From Candidatus Scatomorpha stercoravium (GTDB lineage Bacteria; Bacillota; Clostridia; Oscillospirales; Oscillospiraceae): DNA of 7,299 bases. Every line of letters begins with the position of its first letter. Positions within the stretch are counted from its first letter, which is position 1. Below the pieces are notes generated by a model. That model saw only the letters and a program-made list of their open reading frames with translations. It had not been told where the DNA came from and ran no database searches. Positions 1-6,295 of this stretch are shown piece after piece. Position numbers and translations under genes: made by a program. Where the stretch lies: the NCBI GenBank assembly GCA_018716005.1, contig DVKN01000256.1:1-7299 (forward strand), written 5' to 3'.

Positions 1-939
1 GCCCTTGAGCATGACGAGCAGCGTCGTGAGGTCGCCGTAGACCCGGCCGGTCTTGCCGCGCACGAGCTCGGCCATGTCGGAGTTCTTCTTCTGCGGCATT
101 ATCGAGCTGCCGGTCGTGAACTGGTCGGAGAACTCGATGAACTTGAACTCCCAGCTCGACCAGAGTATGAGTTCCTCCGAGAGCCGCGAGAGGTGCATCA
201 TGAGGACGCTGAGCGCGGCGCAGAGCTCGACGCAGTAATCGCGGTCGGAGACGCCGTCCATGCTGTTGAGGCAGTATCCGCCGAAGCCGAGCTCCGCGGC
301 GGTCATGGCCCTGTCTATGGGATGCGTCGTCCCGGCGAGGGCGGCGCTCCCGAGGGGGCAGGCGCTCATCATGCGCGCCTTCGCGTCCTCTATGCGGCCT
401 ATGTCGCGCGCGAGCATCATGCCGTAGGCCAGCAGATGGTGCGCGAGGGTGACGGGCTGCGCGCGCTGGAGATGCGTATAGCCCGGCATTATCGTCTGCT
501 CGTTCGCCTCCGCGACGTGGCAGAGGGCGCTTATGACGTCCTTTATGAGCGCGGCGGTCTTCTCGCACTCGCCCTTGAGATAGAGCCGCGTGTCGAGCGC
601 CACCTGGTCGTTGCGGCTGCGGGCGGTGTGCAGCTTCTTGCCCGCGTCGCCTATCCTCGCGGTGAGCTCCGCCTCCACGAAGGAGTGTATGTCCTCGGCG
701 GCGGGGTCAATCGTCAGCGCGCCGGATTCCAGGTCGGCGAGGATGCCGCCGAGGCCCTCTATTATCTCCGCGCCCTCGGCGGGCGTGATTATCCCGCACT
801 TGGCGAGCATGCCCGCGTGGGCTATGCTGCCCGCGATATCCTCCTTGTACATTCGCGAATCCACGCCGATGCTGGAGTTGAGCTTGTCGGCGAATTCGTC
901 CAGCGCGCCCGCGCTGCGTCCCGTCCAGAGCTTTTCCAT
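1..939 (-). CDS. argH: Argininosuccinate lyase, N-terminal 313 residues (cut by window edge)
   Basis: Last step of arginine biosynthesis: cytosolic cleavage of argininosuccinate to arginine and fumarate, by a homotetramer of the fumarase/aspartase superfamily. I translated the minus strand from ATG 937-939; the frame stays open to base 1. Visible landmarks are the MEKLWTGR N-terminus, HTARSRNDQ (residues about 104-112), GYTHLQRAQP (about 153-162, with the family's catalytic-region His) and the superfamily signature GSSIMPQKKN (about 277-286), whose flexible loop carries the catalytic Ser. The signature continues SD rather than the common PD, which looks like a tolerated variant. About two thirds of a protein of roughly 460 residues is present, and the frame is lost just after LLVMLKG. 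The start is supported by a purine-rich GAGAGGA upstream (944-950). The gene lies 59 bp downstream of argG on the same strand, so an argGH operon is likely. Confidence 0.97.
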   Translation of the reverse strand, partial: MEKLWTGRSAGALDEFADKLNSSIGVDSRMYKEDIAGSIAHAGMLAKCGIITPAEGAEIIEGLGGILADLESGALTIDPAAEDIHSFVEAELTARIGDAGKKLHTARSRNDQVALDTRLYLKGECEKTAALIKDVISALCHVAEANEQTIMPGYTHLQRAQPVTLAHHLLAYGMMLARDIGRIEDAKARMMSACPLGSAALAGTTHPIDRAMTAAELGFGGYCLNSMDGVSDRDYCVELCAALSVLMMHLSRLSEELILWSSWEFKFIEFSDQFTTGSSIMPQKKNSDMAELVRGKTGRVYGDLTTLLVMLKG

Positions 940-963
940 ATCTTCCTCTCCCCAAAATGGCAG

Positions 964-987
964 ACGGGGCGGGAACTCCCGCCCCGT
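964..987 (-). terminator. Hairpin between argG and argH (partial terminator or mRNA processing element)
   Basis: A perfect 10-bp GC-rich stem (ACGGGGCGGG / CCCGCCCCGT) closes on a 4-base loop just after the argG stop codon. Read in the operon direction, it is followed about 6 bases later by only four Ts (956-953), so it is a weak intrinsic terminator at best. It may reduce read-through into argH or protect the argG mRNA end. The pairing is seen directly; the function is inferred. Confidence 0.45.
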
Positions 988-998
988 AGGATGGCTGC

Positions 999-2225
999 TT
1001 ACTTTTTGTTCTTGGCGTCGACCTTGGCCTGGACCTTTATCGGCAGGCCGTAGAGGTTGATGAAGCCCGCGCTGTCGGCCTGGTTGTAGACGTGGTCCTC
1101 GCCGAAGGTGGCTATCTCCTCGCTGTAGAGGCTCCAGTCGCTCCAGGCGCCGGCCTTGATGATATTGCCCTTGTAGAGTTTGAGCTTGACGGCGCCGGTG
1201 ACGTGCTCCTGCGTCTTGTCGACGAAGGCCGCCAGCGCCTCGCGCAGGGGCGTGTACCACTGGCCGTTGTAGACGAGCTCGCCGTAGGTTATCGCGAGCT
1301 TCTGCTTCTCGTGCATGGTCATCTTGTCGAGGCAGAGCGTCTCGAGGTACTCGTGCGCGGCGTAGAGTATCGTGCCGCCCGGGGTCTCGTAGACGCCGCG
1401 GCACTTCATGCCGACAAGCCTGTTTTCAACGATGTCGAGCAGGCCGATGCCGTTGGCGCCGCCCAGCTCGTTGAGCTTGAGGATGATGTCCTTCGCGCTC
1501 ATCTTCTCGCCGTCGAGCGCGACGGGGACACCGGCCTCAAAGTCGAGAGTGATATAGGTCGGCACGTCCGGCGCGTCCATGGGCGAGACGCCCATCTCGA
1601 GGAAGCCCTTCTTCTCGTAGGTCGGCTCGTTGCCCGCGTCCTCGAGGTCGAGGCCCTCGTGGCTCAGGTGCCAGAGGTTCTTGTCCTTGGAGTAGTTCGT
1701 CTCGCGGTTAATCTTCAGCGGCACGTTGTGCGCCTCGGCGAACTCTATCTCCTCCTCCCTGGACTTGATGCTCCACTCGCGCCAGGGGGCGATTATCGGC
1801 ATGTCGGGGACGAAGTGCTTGAGCGTGAGCTCAAACCTGACCTGGTCGTTGCCCTTGCCGGTGCAGCCGTGGCAAATGGCGTCCGCGCCCTCGGCTATGG
1901 CTATCTCGGCGAGGCGCTTGGCGATGACAGGCCTCGCGAGGGAGGTGCCGAGCAGGTACTCCTCATACTTCGCGCCGGCCTTCATGGCGGGGACGACGAA
2001 GTCGTCGACGAATTCGTCGGTCAGGTCCTCGACGTAGAGCTTGCTCGCGCCGGTCTTGAGCGCCTTCTCCTCGAGGCCCTCGAGCTCGTCCGCCTGGCCG
2101 ACGTTGCCGGAGACGGCGATGACCTCGCAGTTATTGTAGTTCTCCTTGAGCCAGGGGATGATTATGGACGTGTCCAGGCCGCCGGAGTAGGCGAGGACGA
2201 CTTTCTTGATATCCGATTTATTCAT
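999..2225 (-). CDS. argG: Argininosuccinate synthase
   Basis: Cytosolic ATP-dependent condensation of citrulline and aspartate to argininosuccinate, the penultimate step of arginine biosynthesis. The 408-residue protein is full length for the family (about 400). The N-terminal PP-loop AYSGGLDTS (residues 12-20) binds ATP. HGCTGKGNDQVRFE (119-132) is the second family signature, and SKDKNLWHLSHEG (about 186-198) is part of the substrate-binding region. The C-terminal part carries the expected tetramerisation region (YNGQWYTPLREAL, SLYSEEIATF). The ATG start at 2223-2225 is preceded by GGAGG about 8 bases upstream (2233-2237), and the protein begins just before the PP-loop as usual. It is the first gene of an apparent argGH operon, with its own promoter and ARG-box-like operator at 2270-2298. 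No odd residues or truncation were seen. Confidence 0.98.
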   Translation of the reverse strand: MNKSDIKKVVLAYSGGLDTSIIIPWLKENYNNCEVIAVSGNVGQADELEGLEEKALKTGASKLYVEDLTDEFVDDFVVPAMKAGAKYEEYLLGTSLARPVIAKRLAEIAIAEGADAICHGCTGKGNDQVRFELTLKHFVPDMPIIAPWREWSIKSREEEIEFAEAHNVPLKINRETNYSKDKNLWHLSHEGLDLEDAGNEPTYEKKGFLEMGVSPMDAPDVPTYITLDFEAGVPVALDGEKMSAKDIILKLNELGGANGIGLLDIVENRLVGMKCRGVYETPGGTILYAAHEYLETLCLDKMTMHEKQKLAITYGELVYNGQWYTPLREALAAFVDKTQEHVTGAVKLKLYKGNIIKAGAWSDWSLYSEEIATFGEDHVYNQADSAGFINLYGLPIKVQAKVDAKNKK

Positions 2226-2269
2226 GATACAGCCTCCAATATGCGTTGTTGTTTTTGGTTTATGCGCTG

Positions 2270-2298
2270 ATTATAGCGCTATCTGCATAAATATGCAA
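2270..2298 (-). promoter_or_regulatory. argG promoter (sigma-A type)
   Basis: On the minus strand, TTGCAT (2298-2293) and a perfect TATAAT (2275-2270) are separated by exactly 17 bp. A start about 7 bases downstream of the -10 would give a leader of roughly 38 bases to the argG ATG. The -35 is a weak match (TTG kept), consistent with a regulated promoter. GCGCT/AGCGC half-sites (2264-2268 and 2275-2279) form a small dyad around the -10; its meaning is unclear. Confidence 0.75.
2284..2297. promoter_or_regulatory. ARG-box-like operator (candidate ArgR/AhrC site)
   Basis: TGCATAAATATGCA is a perfect 6+2+6 palindrome. Against the ARG-box core TGAAT-WWWW-ATTCA it matches 12 of 14 positions, with the two changes placed symmetrically. 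The Bacillus-type consensus tolerates ATGCA on one side. It overlaps the -35 and spacer of the argG promoter, where an arginine-bound repressor would block RNA polymerase. The palindrome and its position are seen directly; ArgR binding is inferred. Confidence 0.65.
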
Positions 2299-2414
2299 CA
2301 GGTATTTTCACTTTCGTCACTGCGTACATTTTCCGCGCCCCGCCCGGCGGCCGCTCTGGTCAATACGACGGGAGGCCCCGGGGAGAGAAATTTGCCGGTT
2401 CCATCAATTTATAC

Positions 2415-2450
2415 TTTATGTTTACCGGATTCTGTGGTATAGTGTAGAAT
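2415..2450 (+). promoter_or_regulatory. Candidate promoter(s) for rlmB
   Basis: Two overlapping weak sigma-A-like solutions exist: TTTATG (2415-2420)-17 bp-TATAGT (2438-2443), and TTTACC (2421-2426)-18 bp-TAGAAT (2445-2450). Both -10 hexamers match 5 of 6 positions and the -35s are poor. They lie 40-75 bp before the rlmB start in the only AT-rich stretch of the plus-strand leader. The preceding GC-rich stretch 2335-2390, between the divergent promoters, holds nothing I recognise. Confidence 0.4.
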
Positions 2451-2489
2451 GTATCATTATGCGGAAGCAGATTCGGAGGCTTTACATAT

Positions 2490-3254
2490 ATGGAGAGCAG
2501 AGAAATGGATTCGCCGAGGCAGGACCTCATAGAGGGCCGCAACGCGATAAGGGAGGCGCTCAGGGCCGAGCGGCCCATAGACAAGATATACGTCAACCGC
2601 GGCTCGGACGACCTGGCGCTCGGGCGCATAATCCGCGACGCGAGGGCGGCGGACATCCCCGTCGTGGAGGTCGACCGCCGCAAGCTCGACGAGATGAGCG
2701 TCACGCGCTCGCACCAGGGCGTCATAGGCGTCGCCGCCGCCGCGGCGTATTCGGACATTGACGGCATCTTCGCCCTCGCGGAGGAGCGGGGCGAGCCGCC
2801 CTTCATCGTCTGCTGCGACGAGATAAGCGACGTGCACAACCTGGGCGCGATAATCCGCTCCGCCGAGTGCGCGGGCGCGCACGGGGTGATAATCCCGAAG
2901 CGGCGCAGCGCCGGGCTCACGGCCGTCGTCGGCAAGACGAGCGCCGGGGCCCTCGAATACCTGCCCGTGGCCCGCGTCGCGAACATACCGAGCACGCTCG
3001 AGGCGCTCAAGAAGCGCGGCGTCTGGGTCTACGGCGCGGCGGCCGAGGGCCGGGCCGATATGTGGAAGACGGACCTCACGGGGCCCATCTGCCTCGTCAT
3101 AGGCTCCGAGGGCGACGGCCTCGGGCGCATGGTGCGCCAGAGCTGCGACGAGCTGGTGAGCATACCCATGCGCGGGCACGTGGACTCGCTGAACGCCTCC
3201 TGCGCCGCCGCCATACTGATATATGAGGTGCTGCGCCGCCGCACGGGCGCGTAA
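2490..3254 (+). CDS. rlmB: 23S rRNA 2'-O-ribose methyltransferase, RlmB/TrmH (SpoU) family
   Basis: A SAM-dependent SPOUT-class RNA 2'-O-methyltransferase. The family's best-known member methylates G2251 of 23S rRNA, and the exact target here is inferred. The N-terminal substrate-binding domain (about residues 12-90) opens with LIEGRNAIREALR, typical of RlmB. The C-terminal trefoil-knot domain shows all three SpoU motifs: SDVHNLGAIIRSAECAGA (113-130, with the conserved N and R), GSEGDGLG (205-212), and IPMRGHVDSLNAS followed by AAAILIYE (from 225). At 254 residues it is normal for the family (about 245). ATG 2490 has GGAGG at 2475-2479, 10 bases upstream. A second in-frame ATG at 2505 has GGAGAG in front and would also keep the whole domain. 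The gene is divergent from argG. The membrane-protein gene follows after 27 bp on the same strand. Confidence 0.93.
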   Translation: MESREMDSPRQDLIEGRNAIREALRAERPIDKIYVNRGSDDLALGRIIRDARAADIPVVEVDRRKLDEMSVTRSHQGVIGVAAAAAYSDIDGIFALAEERGEPPFIVCCDEISDVHNLGAIIRSAECAGAHGVIIPKRRSAGLTAVVGKTSAGALEYLPVARVANIPSTLEALKKRGVWVYGAAAEGRADMWKTDLTGPICLVIGSEGDGLGRMVRQSCDELVSIPMRGHVDSLNASCAAAILIYEVLRRRTGA

Positions 3255-3278
3255 GGCACGGACAAAGATAATGAGTTT

Positions 3279-3284
3279 GAGGTG
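3279..3284 (+). promoter_or_regulatory. Ribosome binding site favouring TTG start 3294 over GTG start 3282
   Basis: GAGGTG matches the anti-Shine-Dalgarno complement over six bases. It lies 9 bases before an in-frame TTG (3294-3296), giving a start MLDTEKLTQEN. The outermost possible start, GTG 3282, overlaps this motif and has only GAG (3273-3275) ahead of it. No ATG is in frame between the preceding stop and this region. Confidence 0.5.
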
Positions 3285-5714
3285 TTACCTACCTTGCTGG
3301 ACACTGAGAAGCTGACACAGGAAAACGACATATATTCCGAGCTGAGCCTCGAGAGCATCCTCGCGGAGTACGCGGACTTTGACGCCGGGCTGGCCGCGGA
3401 GGGCAGCACGGCTGAGCGCTCGAAGCAGATTGTCTACGAGGCCCTGGGCGAGACGGAGTTCTCGGGCGGCCTCACGGACGACGACGCCGCTCTCACCGAG
3501 GACGCGCACGAGCCGCCCCCGCAGGAGACGCCGGAGCCCTATCCCGCGGAGCCCGAGAGGGCCGCGGGGCGCTATACGCGGCGGCTGCGCCGGGGCATAG
3601 AGCGCTTCGGGCGCAGGGTCGAGCCGCCCGCCGAGCCGGAGAGCGCGCCTGAGCCCGAGGGCGAGCCGGATTTCGCCTCCGACGACGACGTAAAGGTCTA
3701 CCGCCCCGCCTCCGCGCCGTTGCCGGAGGGGGACGAGGACGTCAAGGTCTACGGCGCCGTCGGGAGCTTCGTCGCCGAGGCGGAGAGGCGCAGCGCGCGC
3801 TGGTCCCGCTCCGGGCAGACGCCCCTCGGCGGCTTCGAGCACTATGAGGGCTATGGCTTCGATGCGGACGCATCCGACGGCGATGTGCTGGACTACTCCG
3901 CCGGCTCCGACCTGGACGACCGCTACGCCGCCCCGGACAGCGAGAGCGCCCCGCGCCGCGATTACGGCGAGGCGAGACGCGCGGGGCCCGTGCTGGGCTT
4001 CCTGGCCGCGCTGGGGCTCCGGCTCAGGCGCGACCGCGCCGCCGGCGAGGCGGTCACGATTGAGGACGCCGAGGAATTCAGCGAGGAGCTGCCGCCGAAG
4101 AAGGCCGCCAAGTACTACGCGGGCAGCGTGAACAGCCTGCGCGTGAGGGTGCGCCTCGCGCTCATACCCATGCTGGCGCTGCTCTGGGTGACGCTGGGCC
4201 TGCCCAGCTTCGGCTCGCTCGGCACAGGGCTCAGGGTGACGAGCCTCGCCTGCCTCGTATTGCAGCTCGCCATCGTGATGCTGGGCCTCGACGTATTCAC
4301 CGCCGGGGTGATGAGCCTCGTGCGCGGCAGGCCGAGCATGTGGTCGCTCTGCGCGCTCGCGAACGTCGCCGCCGCGCTGGACGCGGCCGTGGCCTACGCC
4401 GTGGGCACGGCGGGCTGGGGCTTCCCCATGTGCGCCTGCGCGGCGCTCTCGATGTTCTTCGCGCTCTGGGGCGCGCTGCTCGAGTCGCGCGCGCTGCGCT
4501 TTTCCGCCAAGGCGCTCGCCCTCTCCGAGGACCCGATGATAGTGACGGCCGAGACCGGCGTCGAGGGCCGCGAGGGCGCGGTGCTCGTCAAATCCCGCCG
4601 CGATACGGCCGGCTGGCTCAGGCGCTGCGAGGAGCCGGACGGCGTCGAGAACGTCTTCGCCGCGCTCGCGCCCTGGCTCATACTCGGCTCGCTGGTGCTC
4701 TCGCTCGCCGCGGCCGTGATTTCGAAGCAGTGGACGTATTTCTTCCGCATACTCGCCTGCTCGCTCTGCGCCGCAGCGCCCGCCGGGGCCTTCACGGCCT
4801 GCGCGCTGCCGTATTTCCTGCTCGCGCTGCGCACCTACCGCATGGGCGCCGCCGTCGCGGGCTGGCCGGGTATGCGCGACATCGGCCGCGCGCTCGGCAT
4901 GGTCATAACCGACAGCGACCTCTTCCCGGGCGGCAGCGTAAAGATTAGCTCCATCCGCGTCCTCGACGGCGCTTCGCCCGAGGACATCATAGCCGACGCC
5001 GGAAGCGTCATCATCGCCTCCGGGAGCGGGCTGTCGCCCGTATTCTCCGAGCTCATGAGCCGCAACGGCTGCGCAATGCGCCGCGTCGAGGACTTCTGCT
5101 GCCACGAGGGCGGCGGGCTCACGGCCCTCATAGCCGGCGAGGAGGTGCTCTGCGGCAGCGCCGGGTTCATGCGCCTCATGGGCGTCATGGTGCCGCAGAA
5201 GCTCGCGGACAAGAGCGCGGTCTTCCTCGCCGTGAACGGCGTGCTCTCGGGCATATTCAACATCGAATACACCCCCGTCAAGAGCGTCGAGCGCGCGCTC
5301 TTCGGCTGCCTCAGGACCCGGCGCGCGCCCATATTCGCCGTGCGCGACTTCCTCGTCACGCCCATGATGCTCCACCGCAAGTACCGCGTCCCCGCCGAAG
5401 GCTTCGACTTCCCGCTCTTCGCCGTGCGCTACGCCGTCTCCGCCACGGAGCCGGCCGAGGGCAGCGCAATCTGCGCCCTCCTGGGCCGCGAGGGCCTGGG
5501 CGGGTTCATGGAGGTGTCCGGCTGCGGCCGCCGCGCGTACATAGCCGCAGGGCTCGCCGTGACGCTCTCCGCCGTCATGGCCGTCGTCGGAGTGCTCGCC
5601 GCCTTCATCCTCTACGCCTTCTCCGGCGGCCTCACCGCCGCCTGGCTCCTCGCCATAACCGCCGTCTTCACCCTCCCCGCCCTAATCGCCGCCCTGGCGG
5701 GCTGTGCCCGCTGA
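3282..5714 (+). CDS. Membrane protein resembling a catalytically dead P1B-type P-type ATPase with long acidic N-terminal extension
   Basis: Probable polytopic membrane protein of 810 residues (806 if it starts at TTG 3294). Residues 1-285 are hydrophilic: a short helix-like segment (SLESILAEY, 22-30), then an acidic Pro/Glu/Asp-rich stretch with two D-x-DVKVY repeats (134-140, 151-157). Hydrophobic segments lie at about 290-308, 319-340, 357-376, 381-400, then 461-482, 487-515, then 752-779, 784-806. This 4+2+2 order, with soluble parts of about 60 and 235 residues, is the P1B heavy-metal ATPase plan. Local matches follow: CAAAPAGAFTAC (496-507) sits where the CPC-ALGLATP motif belongs; VITDSDLFPGG (541-551) replaces VFDKTGTLTEG about 44 residues later; HEGGGLTALIAGEEVLCGS (608-626) resembles the nucleotide-domain HP/GxGV region; AVFLAVNGVLSGIF (646-659) resembles the strand before TGD, which is VRD here. 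TGE and GDGxND are absent. Metal transport by ATP hydrolysis is therefore unlikely; a sensory or scaffold role is possible but unproven. The last codons lie within a repeat copy. Confidence 0.85.
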   Translation: MLPTLLDTEKLTQENDIYSELSLESILAEYADFDAGLAAEGSTAERSKQIVYEALGETEFSGGLTDDDAALTEDAHEPPPQETPEPYPAEPERAAGRYTRRLRRGIERFGRRVEPPAEPESAPEPEGEPDFASDDDVKVYRPASAPLPEGDEDVKVYGAVGSFVAEAERRSARWSRSGQTPLGGFEHYEGYGFDADASDGDVLDYSAGSDLDDRYAAPDSESAPRRDYGEARRAGPVLGFLAALGLRLRRDRAAGEAVTIEDAEEFSEELPPKKAAKYYAGSVNSLRVRVRLALIPMLALLWVTLGLPSFGSLGTGLRVTSLACLVLQLAIVMLGLDVFTAGVMSLVRGRPSMWSLCALANVAAALDAAVAYAVGTAGWGFPMCACAALSMFFALWGALLESRALRFSAKALALSEDPMIVTAETGVEGREGAVLVKSRRDTAGWLRRCEEPDGVENVFAALAPWLILGSLVLSLAAAVISKQWTYFFRILACSLCAAAPAGAFTACALPYFLLALRTYRMGAAVAGWPGMRDIGRALGMVITDSDLFPGGSVKISSIRVLDGASPEDIIADAGSVIIASGSGLSPVFSELMSRNGCAMRRVEDFCCHEGGGLTALIAGEEVLCGSAGFMRLMGVMVPQKLADKSAVFLAVNGVLSGIFNIEYTPVKSVERALFGCLRTRRAPIFAVRDFLVTPMMLHRKYRVPAEGFDFPLFAVRYAVSATEPAEGSAICALLGREGLGGFMEVSGCGRRAYIAAGLAVTLSAVMAVVGVLAAFILYAFSGGLTAAWLLAITAVFTLPALIAALAGCAR

Positions 5715-5792
5715 CCGGGCTGTGCCCGGAGACAATGCGTCACGTACGTCCCATATAGTCGAAACTCGCCGCTCGGTAACGAACCGGGCGGC
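5696..5792 (+). repeat. Left copy of inverted hairpin-bearing repeat
   Basis: Positions 5731-5792 match the reverse complement of 6341-6402 at 53 of 62 bases, without gaps. A further 20-base identity (5696-5715 against 6400-6419) precedes it. Matching outside the stems, including the loop-side AAC and the ATATAG block, shows shared ancestry rather than two independent terminators. This copy has an 18-bp tandem duplication that the other lacks, and it contains the stop codon of the upstream gene. Confidence 0.85.
5698..5733 (+). repeat. 18-bp tandem duplication within left repeat
   Basis: CGGGCTGTGCCCGCTGAC (5698-5715) is followed directly by CGGGCTGTGCCCGGAGAC (5716-5733), 16 of 18 identical. 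Each unit carries a hairpin around a TGT loop (5697-5711 and 5715-5729). The first unit contains the TGA stop (5712-5714) of the membrane-protein gene. The right repeat copy has a single unit here. Confidence 0.85.
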
Positions 5793-5795
5793 GAG
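5765..5795 (+). terminator. Terminator-like hairpin after the membrane-protein gene
   Basis: CTCGCCGCTCGGT (5765-5777) pairs with ACCGGGCGGCGAG (5783-5795) over 13 bp across a 5-base loop. The only non-Watson-Crick pair is a U-G wobble when transcribed rightward. CTTTATGTTATT follows, a moderate U-rich tail. It lies 51 bp behind the stop codon, so it can end the rlmB-membrane-protein transcript. The hairpin belongs to the left repeat copy. Confidence 0.65.
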
Positions 5796-5808
5796 CTTTA
5801 TGTTATTG

Positions 5809-5848
5809 CCCAACGCGAAGTCTCGCATTGGGAGCCGAGGCACTCGGC
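5809..5848. other. Two further small hairpins inside the left repeat-ORF gap
   Basis: CCCAACGCGA (5809-5818) and TCGCATTGGG (5823-5832) form a 10-bp stem with one C-A mismatch, which becomes a U-G wobble when read from the minus strand. GCCGAG/CTCGGC (5834-5848) forms a 6-bp stem on a 3-base loop. Read leftward, both lie just behind the Spo0A-domain gene and may end or protect its mRNA, although no long T-run follows. Confidence 0.4.
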
Positions 5849-5867
5849 CGGGCGGCTTTGCTCTACG

Positions 5868-6218
5868 TTATGGTGTGCGCTGCGCGGCGAGCGGCTCGGA
5901 TGAGCGCATTATGTGGGTCGCCATAATCTCTATAAACTCTGATACAGTGGGGCTGTGGTCGAGATTATACCCGGCGATTTCGCACAGGAGCGGGCTATTC
6001 ACCTTCCATGCCCTGTCAATGACAGTGCGCAGGTTGCGCTCCACCGAATACCATTTGCAGCCAAAGTGCTCCGCGGTCTCCATGTAGAGCTCTTTGGTAA
6101 CAGCCTCCAGCCGGCTCTCGTCTTCAATGACAAGCTGAATCGCGTAGACCATGTGATTATAGCCCTTGTAGCAGTGCGTGATTCCGAACAAACGAAGCGT
6201 ATCCTGAATGGTTGTCAC
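5868..6218 (-). CDS. Stand-alone Spo0A C-terminal (DNA-binding) domain protein
   Basis: The 116-residue product matches the effector domain of Spo0A (Spo0A_C), the sporulation master regulator, over nearly its whole length. It reads FGITHCYKGYNHMVYAIQLV where Spo0A has a GVPAHIKGYxYLRxAI-type segment. It continues with TKELYMETAEHFGCKWYSVE then RNLRTVIDRAW for the YPxIAxxF...RVERAIRHAIxxAW recognition region, and with SPTVSEFIEIMATHI for PTNSEFIAxxAD. There is no phosphorylatable receiver domain and no room for one, so it cannot be switched by phosphorelay in the usual way. It would bind DNA constitutively or compete with Spo0A at 0A boxes. The start chosen is GTG 6216-6218, with GGGAGG eight bases ahead. 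GC is lower than in the neighbours (55% in a 60-base sample). The gene sits alone between two inverted repeats, suggesting acquisition. Family assignment is by motif recall, with no search run. Confidence 0.82.
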   Translation of the reverse strand: MTTIQDTLRLFGITHCYKGYNHMVYAIQLVIEDESRLEAVTKELYMETAEHFGCKWYSVERNLRTVIDRAWKVNSPLLCEIAGYNLDHSPTVSEFIEIMATHIMRSSEPLAAQRTP

Positions 6219-6226
6219 AGGCACAT

Positions 6227-6232
6227 CCTCCC
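6227..6232 (-). promoter_or_regulatory. Ribosome binding site deciding the GTG start of the Spo0A-domain gene
   Basis: GGGAGG on the minus strand lies 8 bases before GTG 6216-6218. The frame extends back to TTG 6246-6248, but that start would place this strong site inside codons 6-7. The ATG overlapping the site at 6224-6226 is out of frame and closes after three codons. Confidence 0.75.
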
Positions 6233-6252
6233 AAATAAAAGAATTCAAGAAG

Positions 6253-6295
6253 ATAATACAACCGAAAACAGAAAAATCGTATTCTGTCGATAATA
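6253..6295 (-). promoter_or_regulatory. Candidate -10 elements for the Spo0A-domain gene
   Basis: On the minus strand, two TATTAT hexamers (6258-6253 and 6295-6290) each match the -10 consensus at 5 of 6 positions. Neither has a good -35, as expected for an activator-dependent promoter. The nearer one would start transcription near 6246, putting the 0A-like sites at about -39 to -66. The choice between them is not settled by sequence. Confidence 0.35.

Noticed and set aside
1092..2270. 392-codon open frame on the plus strand opposite argG
   Set aside because: Antisense shadow of a certain argG; its composition is Leu/Val/Glu/Arg-biased with no recognisable fold.
2335..2400. Small RNA or terminator in the GC-rich gap between the divergent argG and rlmB promoters
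   Set aside because: Only short GC palindromes (such as GGCCCCGGGG) without a stable extended stem, T-run or promoter of its own were seen.
3285..5375. Long open frame of 696 codons on the minus strand opposite the membrane-protein gene
   Set aside because: Its product is a biased Arg/Ala/Gly/His/Glu-rich sequence with no domain, as expected from reading the antisense of a GC-rich gene. The plus strand carries the membrane segments and family-like motifs.
3282..5714. Functional copper/heavy-metal exporting ATPase
   Set aside because: The phosphorylation motif DKTGT, CPC, TGE and GDGxND are absent, so the standard transport cycle cannot be supported despite the topology.
5696..5848. CRISPR-like or regularly spaced repeats
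   Set aside because: The tandem units are adjacent 18-bp duplicates without spacers, and the rest are unrelated hairpins.
6216..6248. TTG start at 6246-6248 adding ten residues to the Spo0A-domain protein
   Set aside because: A strong GGGAGG lies inside that extension at the right distance from GTG 6216-6218, and the Spo0A_C similarity begins after the GTG.
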